From: Pholis gunnellus
Taxonomy: Eukaryota; Chordata; Actinopteri; Perciformes; Pholidae
Assembly: GCA_910591455.2 (NCBI GenBank)
Contig: OU342819.1
Span: 20,744,621 to 20,808,620, forward strand
Direction: 5' to 3'
DNA: 64,000 nt
The notes under the pieces are model-generated. The model had not been told where the DNA came from. It saw nothing but the letters and a program-made list of their open reading frames with translations, and did no database searches. Of this stretch, positions 45,487 to 52,426 are shown one piece after another. The stretch's first letter is position 1. Every line of letters begins with the position of its first letter. A program made the position numbers and the translations under genes.

Positions 45487-46324
45487 AAATAAACTGATCG
45501 TTTGTTCTGACACAATCGAATCTTTAACCAAAGGAAAAACAAATGTTTTCTCTTTGATGCACCAACAATCAGCAGGATATTATAGAAAAGTACGAGGCAG
45601 TCGCATTGACGACAGACTGCTTCATTCGGTAGAACGTGTCCATACAATGTTACATTAGTGTTCATTGATTTATAAGATATTTAATTTGCTGCATTACGCC
45701 CAAAACAGACATTCCTGTTTGGTTATTTTATCCCACATGAGTTTCTCGATTGACAAAAATGGACAATAGATCAATATATTGTTTATCCATACTGCAATAT
45801 CAAATGACATGTAACAGAGTATTTAATCCGTATTGCTCACTCCTACTGTAAATAGCTTATCATTTCCCAAATGACAAAGACAACCACAACCAGTTATTTA
45901 TTCTAGTCACTGCCCGACACTAACTGTATTTACTGTAAGAGGTACATAATGCTATATTTTCCTGATGCTATGTTATATTTAAAAGCATTCTCTACATTGG
46001 TGGAACCCATTTATATTCATATTTTAATGTCATTATGAAACCAATGTGAATCCAAAGAGGGGTCTAATATGACCACTCTGCCAGGGGCTGGGCTTCTTCC
46101 CATGTTACATCTTTATGCATTATACTGTGATATCCAATAGAAAATCAGTCCAAAGATCAAAAAAATATTCCATTCCTTTAAATTCACTGTGAAAAAACAG
46201 AGCAAATGTATGAAGAAGACCTCTGACCGTGCATCGTGTCTTAAACCATCGATTCAGAACCAAAGCCGATACTCACAATAATCTTCTTTTTCTGCGACTC
46301 CTTCACAAAACCCATCGCTCCCAT
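19217..46324 (-). CDS. enpp1/enpp3-like: Complete ENPP1/ENPP3-type ecto-nucleotide pyrophosphatase/phosphodiesterase gene (25 coding exons, 866 aa)
   Basis: A type II membrane ectoenzyme that hydrolyses phosphodiester and pyrophosphate bonds of extracellular nucleotides (ATP to AMP plus PPi). I joined 25 exons with GT/AG borders and compatible phases; they total 2601 nt including the stop. Order: cytoplasmic tail (1-16), membrane span (17-37), two somatomedin-B domains with 8 Cys each (about 50-88 and 93-131), phosphodiesterase domain (about 152-580) and nuclease-like domain (about 600-866). Expected catalytic residues are present: Asp164, nucleophile Thr202 (KTFPNHY), Asn223, Asp322/His326 (EEPDKSGH), Asp369/His370 (ADHG) and His477 (GGAHGYDN). 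A DYNYDGRYD calcium-type loop starts at about 742. Human ENPP3 is 875 aa and ENPP1 925 aa. The short tail, the LGLGLGLGL span and several C-terminal motifs resemble ENPP3; the somatomedin and much of the catalytic domain resemble ENPP1, so the orthology is not settled. Confidence 0.93.
20574..20730 (-). CDS. enpp1/enpp3-like: ENPP exon 24 (residues 757-809)
   Basis: Contains ISIPTHFFAVLTSCRDS and SFLLPHRPDNTESCE, the conserved IPTHxFxVLTSC and LPHRxDNxESC blocks. Donor GTAAGA, phase 2 to 0. Confidence 0.94.
21777..21811. repeat. (AATG)n microsatellite
   Basis: Eight tetranucleotide units in the intron between ENPP exons 23 and 24. Confidence 0.95.
22515..22647 (-). CDS. enpp1/enpp3-like: ENPP exon 23: calcium-type loop exon (residues 713-757)
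   Basis: Begins KIWDYFHSTLLKKYASIYNG and contains GPAFDYNYDGRYD, the family EF-hand-like loop in the nuclease-like domain. Acceptor TTTCAG after a long pyrimidine tract, donor GTAAGT, phase 1 to 2. Confidence 0.93.
22740..22817 (-). CDS. enpp1/enpp3-like: ENPP exon 22 (residues 687-713)
   Basis: Encodes NLNETVDQQYDALLMSNVVP and then MYPEFK, matching QYDALITSNLVPMYEEF of ENPP3. It contains an NET sequon. Acceptor CTGCAG, donor GTGAGT, phase 1 to 1. Confidence 0.93.
23484..23619 (-). CDS. enpp1/enpp3-like: ENPP exon 21 (residues 642-687)
   Basis: Begins RNLDPLPPVTPDCLRADVRL and ends NLTHAFLYSP. PLPPxxPDCLRADVR is an ENPP3 signature absent from human ENPP1. Donor GTACTT, phase 0 to 1. Confidence 0.92.
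24548..24702 (-). CDS. enpp1/enpp3-like: ENPP exon 20: start of the nuclease-like domain (residues 590-641)
   Basis: Contains FGRPRMLQPDQSYCVLHQEG and LMPLWSSFTIDKP. The GRPRxLQ and MPxWSS(Y/F)T motifs are characteristic. Acceptor CTTCAG, donor GTACGT. Confidence 0.94.
24943..24988 (-). CDS. enpp1/enpp3-like: ENPP exon 19: linker (residues 575-590)
   Basis: Encodes SGSAINSRLNLTAEE, a short linker with an NLT glycosylation sequon, comparable to NLTVAEE in ENPP1 and NLTQEE in ENPP3. Acceptor CTTCAG, donor GTGAGG, phase 0 to 1. Confidence 0.85.
25876..25925. repeat. Retroelement tail-like sequence
   Basis: AAGATAAGATGGAACTTTAT followed by TAACCCC resembles the tail consensus of fish retroelements read on the opposite strand (compare 39590-39645). 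In the intron between ENPP exons 18 and 19. Confidence 0.45.
26619..26657. repeat. (CA)n microsatellite downstream of the ENPP exon 18 donor
   Basis: 39 bases; on the transcript a UG run starting 37 bases after the 5' splice site of exon 18. Confidence 0.95.
26695..26867 (-). CDS. enpp1/enpp3-like: ENPP exon 18: end of the catalytic domain (residues 517-574)
   Basis: Contains NNGTHGSMNHLLRRP and PVQCPLISLDPADNLGCSC. NNGTHG and the cysteine-rich linker are diagnostic for the family. The DNLGCSC block is ENPP1-like. A UG run lies 37 bases downstream of the GTGGGT donor. Confidence 0.94.
27294..27381 (-). CDS. enpp1/enpp3-like: ENPP exon 17 (residues 488-517)
   Basis: Encodes AMFVSYGPKFQYKTEIEPFS and then NIELYNLMC, matching the ENPP3 KTEVEPFENIEVYNLMC block. 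Acceptor CTTGCAG, donor GTGAGT, phase 0 to 1. Confidence 0.94.
27547..27616 (-). CDS. enpp1/enpp3-like: ENPP exon 16: final metal-site His exon (residues 464-487)
   Basis: Encodes YPGSLTFCSGGAHGYDN and DAESMH. His477 in GGAHGYDN is the last zinc ligand. The motif resembles ENPP3 (GGNHGYNN) more than ENPP1. Phase 2 to 0, donor GTGAGG. Confidence 0.93.
28225..28500 (+). repeat. Dispersed repeat copy with ~69-bp tandem subunits
   Basis: About two and a half copies of a unit containing GTAACGTCACATCCGTAGTT, followed by AAACCCAAACCACAATTG and CTGAACTTAACCAGG. Located in the intron between ENPP exons 15 and 16. Confidence 0.75.
28655..28782 (-). CDS. enpp1/enpp3-like: ENPP exon 15 (residues 422-464)
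   Basis: Begins CKKPDQKIKPYLKANLPKRL and ends VEPKWLFER. The family motif KPDQxxKPYL...LPKRLHxA is intact. The donor GTATCC is weak and has the same six bases as the start of exon 16. Confidence 0.9.
28958..28989 (-). CDS. enpp1/enpp3-like: ENPP exon 14: 32-nt micro-exon (residues 411-421)
   Basis: Encodes NSAELVANMT, aligned with NSEEIVRNLS of ENPP3. Acceptor CCCACAG and donor GTAAGT are both strong. NMT is a glycosylation sequon. The exon is too short to stand out as an open frame and was found by filling the gap between exons 13 and 15. Confidence 0.82.
29132..29175. repeat. (CA)n microsatellite 142 bp upstream of ENPP exon 14
   Basis: 44 bases; a UG run on the ENPP transcript, upstream of the 32-nt micro-exon. 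Confidence 0.95.
29328..29352. repeat. Short (CA)n microsatellite
   Basis: 25 bases, in the same intron as the one at 29132-29175. Confidence 0.9.
30371..30490 (-). CDS. enpp1/enpp3-like: ENPP exon 13 (residues 371-411)
   Basis: Begins GMEDTSCDRKEVLQELVGDV and ends GRIRAKNNAV. The donor is set at GTGAGT after GTGT because this is the only candidate keeping frame with exon 14. The stretch corresponding to human ENPP3 after RAHN is shortened by roughly eight residues. Confidence 0.82.
31538..31646 (-). CDS. enpp1/enpp3-like: ENPP exon 12: ADHG metal-site exon (residues 335-371)
   Basis: Reads LIEAIQGVDKIIGQLMNGLK and then QINLHRCLNIIIVADHG. Asp369 and His370 are zinc ligands. Acceptor TTTCAG, donor GTAACA, phase 0 to 1. 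Confidence 0.94.
31685..31885. repeat. Dispersed repeat fragment with AACATTGTAACGTGTGGTT units
   Basis: Three near-identical units of about 26 bases precede a segment that, on the minus strand, reads AAGCCAAACCATGATTTTTC, the signature of the dispersed family. It begins 40 bases from the 3' splice site of ENPP exon 12. Confidence 0.6.
33785..34255. repeat. Dispersed repeat copy B with internal GTTACGTTGTTAC satellite
   Basis: Shares GCATTGTACGTTTCTGCAAA, GTTGAATGTCAACGTTTTGC and TTCACCCAGGAGACC with copy A, and ends in a degenerate GTTACGTTGTTAC tract (34030-34205). It lies in the intron between ENPP exons 11 and 12. Confidence 0.75.
34854..34926 (-). CDS. enpp1/enpp3-like: ENPP exon 11: second metal-site exon (residues 310-334)
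   Basis: Encodes RPDFYTLYIEEPDKSGH then NYGPVSGG. Asp322 and His326 are zinc ligands. Phase 2 to 0, GTAAGT donor. Confidence 0.93.
35019..35084 (-). CDS. enpp1/enpp3-like: ENPP exon 10: VPFEER segment (residues 288-310)
   Basis: Encodes KVPFEERVLTVLKWLQLPDD and ER. Short exon (66 nt) with a TTTTAG acceptor and GTTAGT donor, phase 2 to 2. The Lys after the glycine removes the NGS glycosylation sequon present in human ENPP1 and ENPP3. Confidence 0.9.
35398..35560. repeat. GGTTCTTT/AAAGAACC inverted-repeat element
   Basis: Alternating AAAGGGTTCTTTAGATGACA, AAAGAACCC, GCGGTTCTTTGG and AGAACC motifs. It can fold into several hairpins. This resembles a common fish repeat. In the intron between ENPP exons 9 and 10. 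Confidence 0.55.
37366..37475 (-). CDS. enpp1/enpp3-like: ENPP exon 9: catalytic domain, FFWPGSDV segment (residues 252-288)
   Basis: Encodes IWHTAKHQGLKSGTFFWPGS and then DVKINGSFPNIYKPYNG. This segment is almost ENPP1-like (AKYQGLKSGTFFWPGSDV in human ENPP1). Acceptor TTGTAG, donor GTAAGA, phase 0 to 2. Confidence 0.93.
37802..37921 (-). CDS. enpp1/enpp3-like: ENPP exon 8: substrate pocket segment (residues 212-251)
   Basis: Begins GLYPESNGLIDNIMYDP. Asn223 is the conserved oxyanion/phosphate-contacting Asn. The normally conserved PESHG is PESNG here. It contains one N-glycosylation sequon (NAT). Exactly 40 codons, phase 0 to 0. Confidence 0.93.
38456..38535 (-). CDS. enpp1/enpp3-like: ENPP exon 7: catalytic threonine exon (residues 185-211)
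   Basis: Encodes KKCGTSAPYMQPAFPSKTF followed by PNHYTIVT. Thr202 in KTFPNHY is the nucleophile that forms the covalent nucleotidyl intermediate. Phase 1 to 0. Confidence 0.94.
39590..39645 (+). repeat. Retroelement 3' tail with ATCTT units
   Basis: CCTGCGGGACTAATAAAGGA followed by four TATCTT-type units, the typical tail of fish non-LTR retroelements. In the intron between ENPP exons 6 and 7. Confidence 0.65.
39859..39956 (-). CDS. enpp1/enpp3-like: ENPP exon 6: catalytic domain start with the first metal Asp (residues 152-185)
   Basis: Reads FKQQPLLLVSLDGLRAEYL and then QTWSALIPVLDKL. Asp164 in SLDG is the first zinc ligand of the nucleotide pyrophosphatase fold. A strong pyrimidine tract precedes the CTCAG acceptor; donor GTGAGT; phase 2 to 1. 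Confidence 0.92.
40222..40282 (-). CDS. enpp1/enpp3-like: ENPP exon 5: linker to the catalytic domain (residues 132-152)
   Basis: Encodes EREWAEDECEDLSTPTCPAG, matching the family linker that ends in CPAGF. Acceptor TGTAG, donor GTAAGA, phase 1 to 2. Confidence 0.88.
40964..41089 (-). CDS. enpp1/enpp3-like: ENPP exon 4: second somatomedin-B domain (residues 90-132)
   Basis: Eight cysteines: WEC, LRCGEKRL, RCHCSDDC, GDCC and HVC. The CGEKRLTQS stretch is closer to human ENPP1 than to ENPP3. Acceptor TTCAG, donor GTGAGA, phase 1 to 1. Confidence 0.92.
41202..41333 (-). CDS. enpp1/enpp3-like: ENPP exon 3: first somatomedin-B domain (residues 46-90)
   Basis: Contains the eight-cysteine somatomedin-B knot: CRDRC, GCRCDKNC, SSCCYDY and DVC. 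Acceptor TCCCAG, donor GTGAGA, phase 1 to 1. The family uses this domain for dimer contacts and positioning of the catalytic domain. Confidence 0.92.
42108..42161. repeat. (GGA)n microsatellite
   Basis: About 18 GGA units in ENPP intron 2; a pyrimidine (UCC)n tract in the transcript. It produces false poly-Glu, poly-Arg and poly-Pro frames. Confidence 0.95.
43276..43360. promoter_or_regulatory. Cluster of CRE and E-box motifs in ENPP intron 2
   Basis: A perfect TGACGTCA at 43276-43283 is followed by several GTCACATGA/GTCACACGA variants and a CACGTG at 43342-43347. The regularity also fits an imperfect tandem repeat. Function is inference only. Confidence 0.3.
44440..44640 (+). repeat. Copy of the dispersed AACCCAAACCACATC repeat
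   Basis: TTTTAACCCAAACCACATCT followed by TTTCCTGGCTCCTAACCAACTACTTTGACTGCC gives the family signature. In ENPP intron 2. Confidence 0.6.
45276..45333. repeat. (TG)n microsatellite just past the ENPP exon 2 donor
   Basis: 58 bases. In the transcript it is a (CA)n run starting 11 bases after the exon 2 boundary. Confidence 0.97.
45344..45431 (-). CDS. enpp1/enpp3-like: ENPP exon 2: signal-anchor membrane span (residues 17-46)
   Basis: Encodes VGVLAVSIVTLILGLGLGLG and continues to LQKCRNK, a hydrophobic signal anchor closely resembling the ENPP3 span. The acceptor is CACAG with a TG-dinucleotide run in place of a normal pyrimidine tract. The donor is a weak GTGCTG followed by a CA run. The exon is 88 nt, phase 0 to 1. 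Skipping it shifts the frame and gives a stop in exon 4, so the exon is essential for any product. Confidence 0.85.
45437..45479. repeat. (CA)n microsatellite forming the ENPP exon 2 acceptor tract
   Basis: 43 bases. In the transcript it is a (UG)n run ending five bases before exon 2, in the position of the polypyrimidine tract. Confidence 0.97.
46277..46324 (-). CDS. enpp1/enpp3-like: ENPP exon 1: start codon and cytoplasmic tail (residues 1-16)
   Basis: Reads MGAMGFVKESQKKKII and ends at a GTGAGT donor in phase 0. The second ATG (46315-46313) has G at -3 and G at +4, a better start context than the first (46324), so initiation may use Met4. The tail is short as in ENPP3, not the roughly 75-residue tail of mammalian ENPP1. 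The lysine cluster just before the span fits an inside-facing stop-transfer flank. Confidence 0.8.
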
Positions 46325-47880
46325 GAAGGTGGCAGTCACACAAGTTCACAGACAGACAGACGGACGGACGGAGGGGAACACATGCCTCGACTTAGTATCC
46401 CGGCAGTGACCTCTGGACTATAGCTGTGAACAGCAGATAAGTAACTGATTGATGGGAACGCCGAGATGAACATTTCTGTGTTTTCAGGTCCGTCAAACAA
46501 CAGATGACGACGCTTTCTTGGCTTTTTAACTCCAGAAACTCACCTGGTGCAGGCGAGAGGAAGAGGCAGCAAGTGTTGACCTGGAATACATTTAACAAAC
46601 AGATTCAAACAATGTGAGACAGTCTCAATGTTGTGAGTATCAACAAGAGCTGATTACGTTTATTACACAGGTATAAAGATTAACTTCAACAACTGTAGCT
46701 GATAATGGATTATTAATGATGCTGAGATGAGGTGAGACGTTGACTGCCGGTAACTCGCTGCATCAAAGAGGATTGGATGGTCTGGTTCATTCATCAGAAA
46801 CCTTGAGCTTATGATAAACAGTCTCACTTCATAAACTTATGGCACGGACTGCAATAAAGTGGAGTAATAAACTGTACAGCTTTGTGTTCCAAATCACGTC
46901 CAATCAACCGAGTTTACCACAAGTGGACAAAATAAAATCTAGAATCTTGTTTTGTCATTGTGAGGTATTGAGTTTGAAAATGTTATCTATGAAAACTATT
47001 TTATAACACATTTAAATGAATGGGTTAGCTTGTTATTCAGATAAGTTGTTTGCTCGTTAGCTAAAGAAGCCGCTAGGCTCCTGGTTCTCCGGGTGTGGAG
47101 CATTCAAATGTTGCCATTTAGCTAACAAACGTTATTTTTGACACACTCAATGATATCAGAGCGTTCACATGCTCCCAAATAATAATGGAAATAATGGCTA
47201 ACCTGGCTGAAGCAAACCCAACAACGTTTTCCCACTTGTTGTCCTCGATCGCAGTCAACTCATGTGTGACGTCATTCCTCGTCTCGTATTTAGAGACATT
47301 CCTCTAAACCTGAACATACTGATAACAAACCAACTTCGTTGATTAAGACACTGATGTTTCTACAGAAGTCTTCATTCAGCTTTTAATCCTCAATTCAAAT
47401 GTCAAAGACAATAAACAGTGATTGTCACTTCTTTCCCAAAGTTGATTTATTGGTTGAAGGATCCGACTCCGTCGGGGGAATAGTGGTTCCATTGTGTGAG
47501 CGTAGTCACTGACCTTGAACCTGTTTGGTGCTTGTTATGTGGGCTGTTTCATCCAATGAAGACGAGCTGTTACCCATGGAACTGTGAAAAATAAACCAAT
47601 CAATAGACCAACGACAGATGTTTATTTTTACACAAAAAATATGTAGAGAATATTCTGTTTAATTATTGTTAAAAAAAGCTGTTGCCAAATTCACATTTTT
47701 GCTTGAGTTGATTTGATCAGAGTCTTATTAACACGGGGCCGTTTCTGATTATTTGAATGACTCAGACACACTGACGCTCTGCGGGAATCTTTTGTACCAA
47801 ATAAATAAATGATATATTAGCTTCAATAAACTTATCTTTATATTCACACTGTCGTCCCTGCTATAAGACTGAAAGCATGA
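46325..47880. other. Region upstream of the ENPP start codon
   Basis: Should hold the 5' UTR and promoter of the complete ENPP gene. Short GACA/GACG repeats lie at 46355-46375. No convincing TATA box or CpG island was identified. Confidence 0.4.
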
Positions 47881-48049
47881 ATTGACACACTGGTCCCTCT
47901 TTTACTGAGTAGAATAATGTTAAAAGAGTTGTTATTCAGTCATCACTGGGACACTAGAGAATATGTTACCTTTTCCCTTAATGCAATGCGTTTACTTCAA
48001 TTTTCAGAATGTTAAGACATTCTGGAAATTACCATATTCCCTCTCGCTG

Positions 48050-48350
48050 AATAGGGCTAAAATAAAATGAATAAAATCCATTTTCACCAAGGTTTAGGAA
48101 TGTAATGTTGTATAAGATAGAGAGGAGTGTGAATAGGGTAAAGATATCACCTTCCCCAGTTGATTACTTACATTACCACAATTATTTTTTAAGTTTACTG
48201 AAATGTTGTGTTTGAATATGCAAATGAGGCATTCTCTAATAGTAAATTTTGGTGAATTTAGGAGACATCTACAGATGCAAACAGGCAAAGTAATAAAAAA
48301 ACACCTCCATGTGTTTCGGATCTTTTCTTTGTACTCGTCTGAAAGAAGAA
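48050..48350 (+). repeat. Dispersed repeat, AAATGAGGCATT family, copy 1
   Basis: Shares AAATGAGGCATT, TGGTGAATTTAGGAGA and ATCTACAGATGCAAACAG, in the same order and spacing, with 55640-55850. Confidence 0.8.
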
Positions 48351-48953
48351 CCATGTTTTTGCCGGCTGTTTAAACCATGAGGTCATCGGGTTGTTGTCTC
48401 TGTGATACATCAGCCGCACGTTCAGCAGACACAGGTTGTTGAGTTTAGAGGTGATGGAATGTGCTGAGGCTTCACATACAGCAGAATTAATCCTCAGGGT
48501 TGCTGTGGTTTTGGACAGTTGTTATGAAAACACTGTGTTGAAACGTCAGGCCCCTCAGAGTCATGTCCTTACATAAGATGGGATGCTATCCACCGCCATG
48601 CAACCATAGGGGTGCCCCAAATAACTTAGATTCATTTAGGAAGGTTGAAAACACTATTCCGGTCTTTGGGGAATAACTTGCATCCTTTTAGGAAATGCAG
48701 TTTTTCTTTTATTTTTTTAATTTTTATTCATTTGCATATCTTAGTCTCAAAGACATAAAGCAGTTTCCCTGTGAGTTTATGATTGGTTGAGTTGGCTGTG
48801 AAGCAAATTCTTTATTGGTCAGGGCCAACTGTGGTTGGCAGAACATTATAACTTTCACTAACAAGGACCACGCACATAACTGTGGGTTTCGAGAGGTTTA
48901 TTGCATAACGGAATGATTGTTGGATTAGGAAGCGGAAGAGGTAGAGGGTTGAA

Positions 48954-49231
48954 GGGATGAAGGGATGTGGGGTAGGGGTAGAGGTAGAGGGATGTAGGGT
49001 AGGGGTAGAGGTAGAGGGATGTAGGGTAGGGGTAGGGGTAGAGGTAGAGGGATGTAGGGTAGGGGTAGGGGTAGAGGTAGAGGGATGTAGGGTAGGGGTA
49101 GGGGTAGAGGGATGTAGGGTAGGGGTAGAGGTAGAGGGATGTAGGGTAGGGGTAGAGGTAGAGGGATGTAGGGTAGGGGTAGGGGTAGAGGGATGAAAAG
49201 ATGTAGGTTAGGGATAGAGGTAGAGGGATGA
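48954..49231 (+). repeat. G-rich minisatellite of GTAGGG/GTAGAG units
   Basis: Alternating 21-, 27- and 33-bp units beginning GGGATGTAGGGTAGGGG and differing in the number of GGGGTA and GAGGTA hexamers. Closely spaced G3-G4 runs on the + strand could form G-quadruplexes. About 2.7 kb upstream of the complete ENPP gene and 3 kb below the end of the other one. Confidence 0.92.
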
Positions 49232-50880
49232 AGGGACGTGACGGGGGACCGTTGGTGTCCGGCGGCTGGTGGGAACGGAGACTGTTGGATGGGGGGGCCG
49301 TCTTTTAGGAAGCTCTGGAGGTGCAGAGTCCCCAGTCGTTCCTGTAATCCTGCGAGAGAGAGAGAAAAAGGAAAACAAAAAACGGGGTTGGGGGGAGGGA
49401 TGAGAGAATGGATCCAAAGAGGAAGTGAACGGGTTAGTAGAGCTTAAATACTTTTCCGGGGGAAATGAGCCGTGTTCTGGGCGTGGTCCCGTTCCTGAAC
49501 AAAGTTTATAAAACTACATTTATTCTGCATGTTGCATATTCACTTTAAATAATATGACCACGTTGTTGAATAGAAGGTTATTTCATTGACAGTGTGCAAA
49601 GAGAAAACTGAATATGTAATATCAATGAGGCTCCAATGACACAAACCTACCTCCTTGGAAACTACTAAAAACATCTCAGGCTCTTTGATGTGACCTAAAG
49701 TTACCGATCATTTTACAACAGGCCAGTCACCCGTTTTCAATGGAAGACACGACATTCAATCAAGCAGAAACCACAGAAAGCAATCACTGGAAGGAGTCCA
49801 ATGCATCAACACCATACCTCGCTGATGAGGCAACGCTGCTCCTTCACAATACTCTGTTGTTTTCAACCGAGTTGAGGTTGAGCAACAACAGAAACTTTGC
49901 AGATGTTGATGAAAGAAAGAACTTCAGTAAATCAGCAGCCACTCAAATGTCACTGCAGCTGTAATTTGGTTGCAGAAGCAGTAATTACAGATCCAGTCAG
50001 GTTTTTTCCAGTTCTCTTTATTTGAAAGACCACAGGAACAAACATGGCTTTGTCTACTGCTCGGCAAGCTCTCCACTCATTTTATTGATTATTTTCTATG
50101 TTCTATTGATAACCTTGATAGCTAGCTATGTTAACTCATCAGTGAAACGTTACTAAAGTTAATACCAAACATGAAGAAATACAGGTTCTGACTGCTTTAG
50201 TATGAAGTTAAACATGTGAATGCAGGCGGTCGAATAAGGAGATGAGGTGACAAACAAATGAAAATAAGCTCCAGGTGAAAAGAAAAGAGGACTTTTCCTT
50301 TAAGGTAGCGTCAGTTTTATCACCTCCCTGAAAAAAGCACATCAACGATCTTTTTTTATTGTGTTGTTTAAACGCGGCCAGATCTGTTACACCGGATTAA
50401 TACCGTAACACTAGGTGCTATTATTATTATGATGCTACGTAATAAATATGACAAATTGTATAAAAATATACACCTAGATTATCAGCTGAGGAAATTGTTG
50501 CAGTTGGTGTGTTTGTGTGTGTTTTTTGTGTAAAGATGTGTTCATGTGTTCACATGTGTTCTTTTCTTGTTCTTGTTAGTTTGTCTGAGCCTCCACTGGA
50601 AGGTGTCAGCAGAGCCATACCAACAGGAAGGAGCTGTCCCAGCCCCCCATTCTTGAGACCATTTCTTATTTTACCATATTAATGTGTGTGTTACGGATGC
50701 AGTGGTTGGTCGTGGTCAGTATTTTCCTCTCAGTCTGACTTTCATAAGTTCCAAAGGGCAATACAGCCATGTCTCCTAAAAATTACTCCATACAACAAAA
50801 CTGCATTGTTGATTACCTTTTCGAGGGAAACGTATTTTGTTGTGGGTCACGTTTGCTTCTGATGCATCACAAATAAGTCT
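49232..50880. other. Intergenic, no gene recognised
   Basis: Between the two ENPP genes. No exon chain, RNA gene or clear repeat noted. Confidence 0.5.
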
Positions 50881-50884
50881 CCTA

Positions 50885-51125
50885 ATGAGTTCTTGGAAGT
50901 CCACATAGGGAGGAGGTGGGACATAAAACCACGGGGCTTTCACCCAGAAGGCTGCTGTTTGTGTCCCTTGTGAACAAGTACTGTTGTTGCCCTAACATAA
51001 CCAAGTACTTTGTTGCGTTTTTGTTTTGTTTCAATTTTGAAACTTTTTCAAAATTTTTCAAATTTTTCAAATTTTAAGCCAAACCATGATGTTTATTTAC
51101 TCCACCTAAAGAAGTAGTTTTACAG
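50885..51125 (+). repeat. Dispersed repeat copy (CACCCAGAAGG / AAGCCAAACCATGATG)
   Basis: GGAAGTCCACATAGGGAGGA, CTTTCACCCAGAAGG and AAGCCAAACCATGATG match other members. It includes AATTTTTCAAATTTTTC repeats at 51040-51075. Confidence 0.6.
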
Positions 51126-51389
51126 CATTTTCTGTTTTGTTCGTTAATGACACTGCGACTGCAAAAAAGACTTGAAATGTAATTGAGATTGCAATTTAGT
51201 TGTATGGGAACGCAATTGTGTAGGACATGGTGTTGGGGGCAATAGTTTATTTGTGTTATACGTTTGTATGTTAACCATTTCTAGTAATCATGATATTAAT
51301 AATTATAAAGGAGCTGAAGCATATCAAAGGCACTGATGTACACGTGTTGAGCCCTGTGTGTTTATGTGAGTATATGCTACATGTCTATA

Positions 51390-51560
51390 TGTATTGTTGT
51401 TTGAAAGGAAAGGTTTGACAATGTGGATGAACAAGATGTAACAATCATCAGTGAGCTTTAGAGGTGCTGGTCGGCACATTTTGTTACCTTTGGACAGAGC
51501 CAGCCCCACCCGCTTTCAGTCTTTATGCTAAGCTACGCTAAGCTGCTGCTAACATGACGG
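51390..51560 (+). repeat. TTTATGCTAAGCTA-family short interspersed repeat, copy 1
   Basis: CAGTGAGCTTTAGAGGTGCT, TTGTTACCTTTGGACAGAGC and CAGTCTTTATGCTAAGCTAC, a common fish repeat. It lies downstream of the stop codon of the upstream ENPP gene. Confidence 0.65.
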
Positions 51561-52255
51561 TGGTAGCAATCAACTCATCTAACTCACATCGTGAATGATC
51601 GTATGTCCCAAAATGTCAAACTATAAATTTTGCAGAACTTTGCAGCAATGTTGCATGTTTTAGATGTTTGAATGTGTTTCAGTCCGGCGTCTTCTCTCCT
51701 CCACACAGATGGAAGAATAAACCAAGTTACTGTAGTTTGAGTGCAGTTTGCTATGAGAGGTCCTCACAATGATATGATAACATTGACAAAAAAATAAGTG
51801 ATTAGCTGATACAATGCAAGTTTCAAGAGTATTTTATGACGAAGAAAAGACAAGTTCAAAAGTTTAAATTCTTTAGCATGTAATGGATGGGCAGTAGGAA
51901 TATAAATGGTCCTTCATGTGTGCATGATGATGTACTTCATAAACTGTATTTATGAAATGTGTAATGGCAGCTGTTGAGAAAGTCTCCCATCCTGCATCAT
52001 CCTTGTGCTAGCTGTTTCACCCTCGGATGTTTTGTGATAGTATTGAATATTCCTATTGTAATCTTCCAAACTACGTCTTGCCAAACCGTTCTGTTTGTTA
52101 AAAATGGTGATCCCTTTTCCGAGCACTTCTCGGTCAGTTCCTCAGGCGTTGGAACAACGATGTGCTGGCTGTCCAGCGAGTATGCAGTGAAAATGCAGGA
52201 CTTCTACAAAAGGCCTACATCCTGTATGTGTGTGTGTGTCTGTCTGTCTGTGTTT

Positions 52256-52426
52256 CTAGTCGTCACTCTCGAAGGTGTGCAGGTAGGTTTTGAGGTTCAG
52301 CATGCTGTTAAAGGTCAGGTTGGTGGACCGGTAGAGGTCCAGGCCCGTCAGGATCTCCACGTCTCGGACTCGGGCTGTGTGAAGCTTGAGCAGGTCTTCG
52401 ACCCACTGCGACTCATCCTCTCCACT
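52256..52426 (-). CDS. enpp1/enpp3-like: Last coding exon of an upstream ENPP1/ENPP3-type gene
   Basis: Encodes SGEDESQWVEDLLKLHTARV and then RDVEILTGLDLYRSTN, ending LNLKTYLHTFESDD and TAG. It clearly aligns with the ENPP1/ENPP3 C terminus (WVEE..H.AR..DVE..TGL.FY, LKT.LPTF). The acceptor is CTCTGCAG, starting in phase 0, as in exon 25 of the neighbouring gene. It keeps the usual family ending that the downstream copy has lost. WVEDLLKLH favours ENPP1, RVRDVE and LKTYL favour ENPP3. The rest of the gene lies upstream at higher coordinates. Confidence 0.92.
   Translation of the reverse strand, partial: SGEDESQWVEDLLKLHTARVRDVEILTGLDLYRSTNLTFNSMLNLKTYLHTFESDD

Noticed and set aside
45178..45665. 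Open frames rich in Cys-Val or Thr-His repeats
   Set aside because: Translations of CA/TG runs; only 45344-45431 on the minus strand is supported as an exon.
19217..46324. Assignment of the complete gene as ENPP2 (autotaxin)
   Set aside because: It has an internal signal anchor instead of a cleaved signal peptide, and its blocks match ENPP1/ENPP3 throughout.
48957..49196. Gly/Val/Glu-rich repeated open frame
   Set aside because: Translation of the GTAGGG minisatellite; no gene context.
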